DNA of 14,149 nt from CAZILM01 sp964625325. GTDB lineage: Bacteria; Patescibacteriota; Saccharimonadia; Saccharimonadales; CAYVSP01. The stretch spans positions 1 through 14,149 of the forward strand of contig CAZVBA010000019.1 in assembly GCA_964625325.1 (NCBI GenBank). The letters run 5' to 3'. The notes under the pieces were generated by a model. It saw nothing but the letters and a program-made list of their open reading frames with translations. It made no database searches and was not told the DNA's origin. How positions within the stretch are numbered: the first letter of the stretch is position 1; each line of letters starts with the position of its first letter. Made by a program: the position numbers and the translations under genes. This document shows positions 13,384 through 14,149 of this stretch, piece by piece.

Positions 13384-14149
13384 ATGCAGGGACAACCACG
13401 AATCGAAGTACTACTGGAAGAAGTCGTTAAAAGGAAAGCCTCCGACCTCCACTTGCAAGTCAGCCTGCCACCGATGCTGAGAGTGGACGGCGCCTTAATC
13501 CCAGTGACTGCTTCTGAACCATTGACCGAAGAGTCGATTGAAGCGCTGATTTTTGCCATTCTGGACGAAGACCAAAAGCAGATTTTGCTCAAGGATAAGG
13601 AATTTGACTTCAGTTTTGCCTTTGGCGACCTGGGGCGCTTCCGCGTCAATGCTTTCCACGAACGCGGTAATTTAGCGGCCGCCTTGCGCCTGATTCCGAA
13701 TGAATTATTGACCATTGAGCAGCTTGGTCTGCCGCAGATTGTCAACAAATTTGCCGATTACCCCAGAGGGCTAGTGCTGATTACAGGACCGACCGGCTCG
13801 GGTAAATCGACGACCCTGGCGGCCATTATTCACAAGATTAATATGGAGCGCGCCGCCCACATAATTACGATTGAAGACCCGATTGAGTTTACGCACAAGA
13901 GTAAAAAATCGGTCATTGTGCAGCGCGAAGTCCACTATGATACCTATTCGTTCTCGGCCGCTCTTAGGAGCAGTTTACGTGAAGACCCGGACGTTGTGCT
14001 GATCGGCGAAATGCGCGACCTGGAAACCATCGCCGCTGCCATTACCATCGCCGAAACCGGCCACTTGGTGTTGGCTACCTTGCACACCAACAGTGCCGCC
14101 CAGAGTATTGACCGTATGATTGACGTCTTTCCGCCGCACCAACAGCCGC
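13384..14149 (+). CDS. pilT: Type IV pilus retraction ATPase PilT, partial (3' end outside window)
   Basis: 255 codons are present before the right edge; the family is usually about 350 residues. The N-terminal PAS-like domain holds KASDLHLQV (18-26) and LRVDG (32-36). The ATPase core has Walker A GPTGSGKS (135-142), Asp box TIEDPIEF (162-169), Walker B DPDVVLIGEMRD (201-212) and His box TGHLVLATLHTNSA (225-238). GEMRDLETI and the short N-terminal domain separate PilT from PilB. PilT disassembles the pilus to retract it. AGGAG lies five bases before the ATG, and the gene follows pilB by 23 bases, so it is part of the operon. The C-terminal AIRNLIRE region, needed for retraction, is not in view, so activity cannot be judged. 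Confidence 0.93.
   Translation, partial: MQGQPRIEVLLEEVVKRKASDLHLQVSLPPMLRVDGALIPVTASEPLTEESIEALIFAILDEDQKQILLKDKEFDFSFAFGDLGRFRVNAFHERGNLAAALRLIPNELLTIEQLGLPQIVNKFADYPRGLVLITGPTGSGKSTTLAAIIHKINMERAAHIITIEDPIEFTHKSKKSVIVQREVHYDTYSFSAALRSSLREDPDVVLIGEMRDLETIAAAITIAETGHLVLATLHTNSAAQSIDRMIDVFPPHQQP

Overview
The window most likely comes from a chromosome of a Candidate Phyla Radiation (Patescibacteria) bacterium, with Saccharibacteria (TM7) as the best guess. This rests on a compact type IV pilus operon (pilM, pilN, pilO, a very short protein in the PilP slot, pilB, pilT). It is preceded by a very large Thr/Ser/Gly-rich secreted protein. Translation is standard: TGA ends pilM and pilO, so there is no UGA recoding of the Gracilibacteria/SR1 kind. 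The lineage is an inference from gene content; there is no rRNA or other marker gene here.

Left arm, minus strand (1-3485). A well-formed sigma70-type promoter drives a secreted trypsin-like serine protease. Next comes a second promoter, overlapping a perfect 16-bp palindrome, in front of a membrane-anchored CAP/SCP domain protein. Twenty-four bases after that gene begins an apolipoprotein N-acyltransferase (lnt) gene, which runs off the left edge just before its expected catalytic cysteine. All three products act at or outside the membrane.

Middle, plus strand (3486-8832). A divergent promoter region separates the protease from a surface protein with two fibronectin type III domains and a hydrophobic segment at each end. 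A further promoter drives a two-gene unit: a small membrane-anchored protein with helical repeats, overlapping by 17 bases a 1002-residue secreted protein. That protein has two tandem PKD-like domains and a conserved-looking C-terminal module, and is a candidate pilus-associated adhesin.

Right arm, plus strand (8867-14149). A promoter framed by an inverted repeat starts the pilus assembly operon. PilM, PilN, PilO and the short PilP-position protein would form the inner-membrane alignment platform, PilB is the extension ATPase and PilT the retraction ATPase. pilM/pilN and pilO/the short gene overlap by four bases, which points to coupled translation. pilT is cut by the right edge. No pilin, PilC, PilD or PilQ gene is in view.

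The window as a whole is a cell-surface block: secreted hydrolase, CAP protein, lipoprotein maturation enzyme, large adhesin-like proteins and a retractable pilus. That fits an organism that lives attached to host cells. The most notable points are that PilB has SxxS at both positions where the family carries its zinc-binding CxxC pairs, that the PilP-slot protein is reduced to a membrane anchor and a short tail, that start sites can be reassigned from promoter positions, and that two promoters carry palindromic elements suggesting dedicated regulators.
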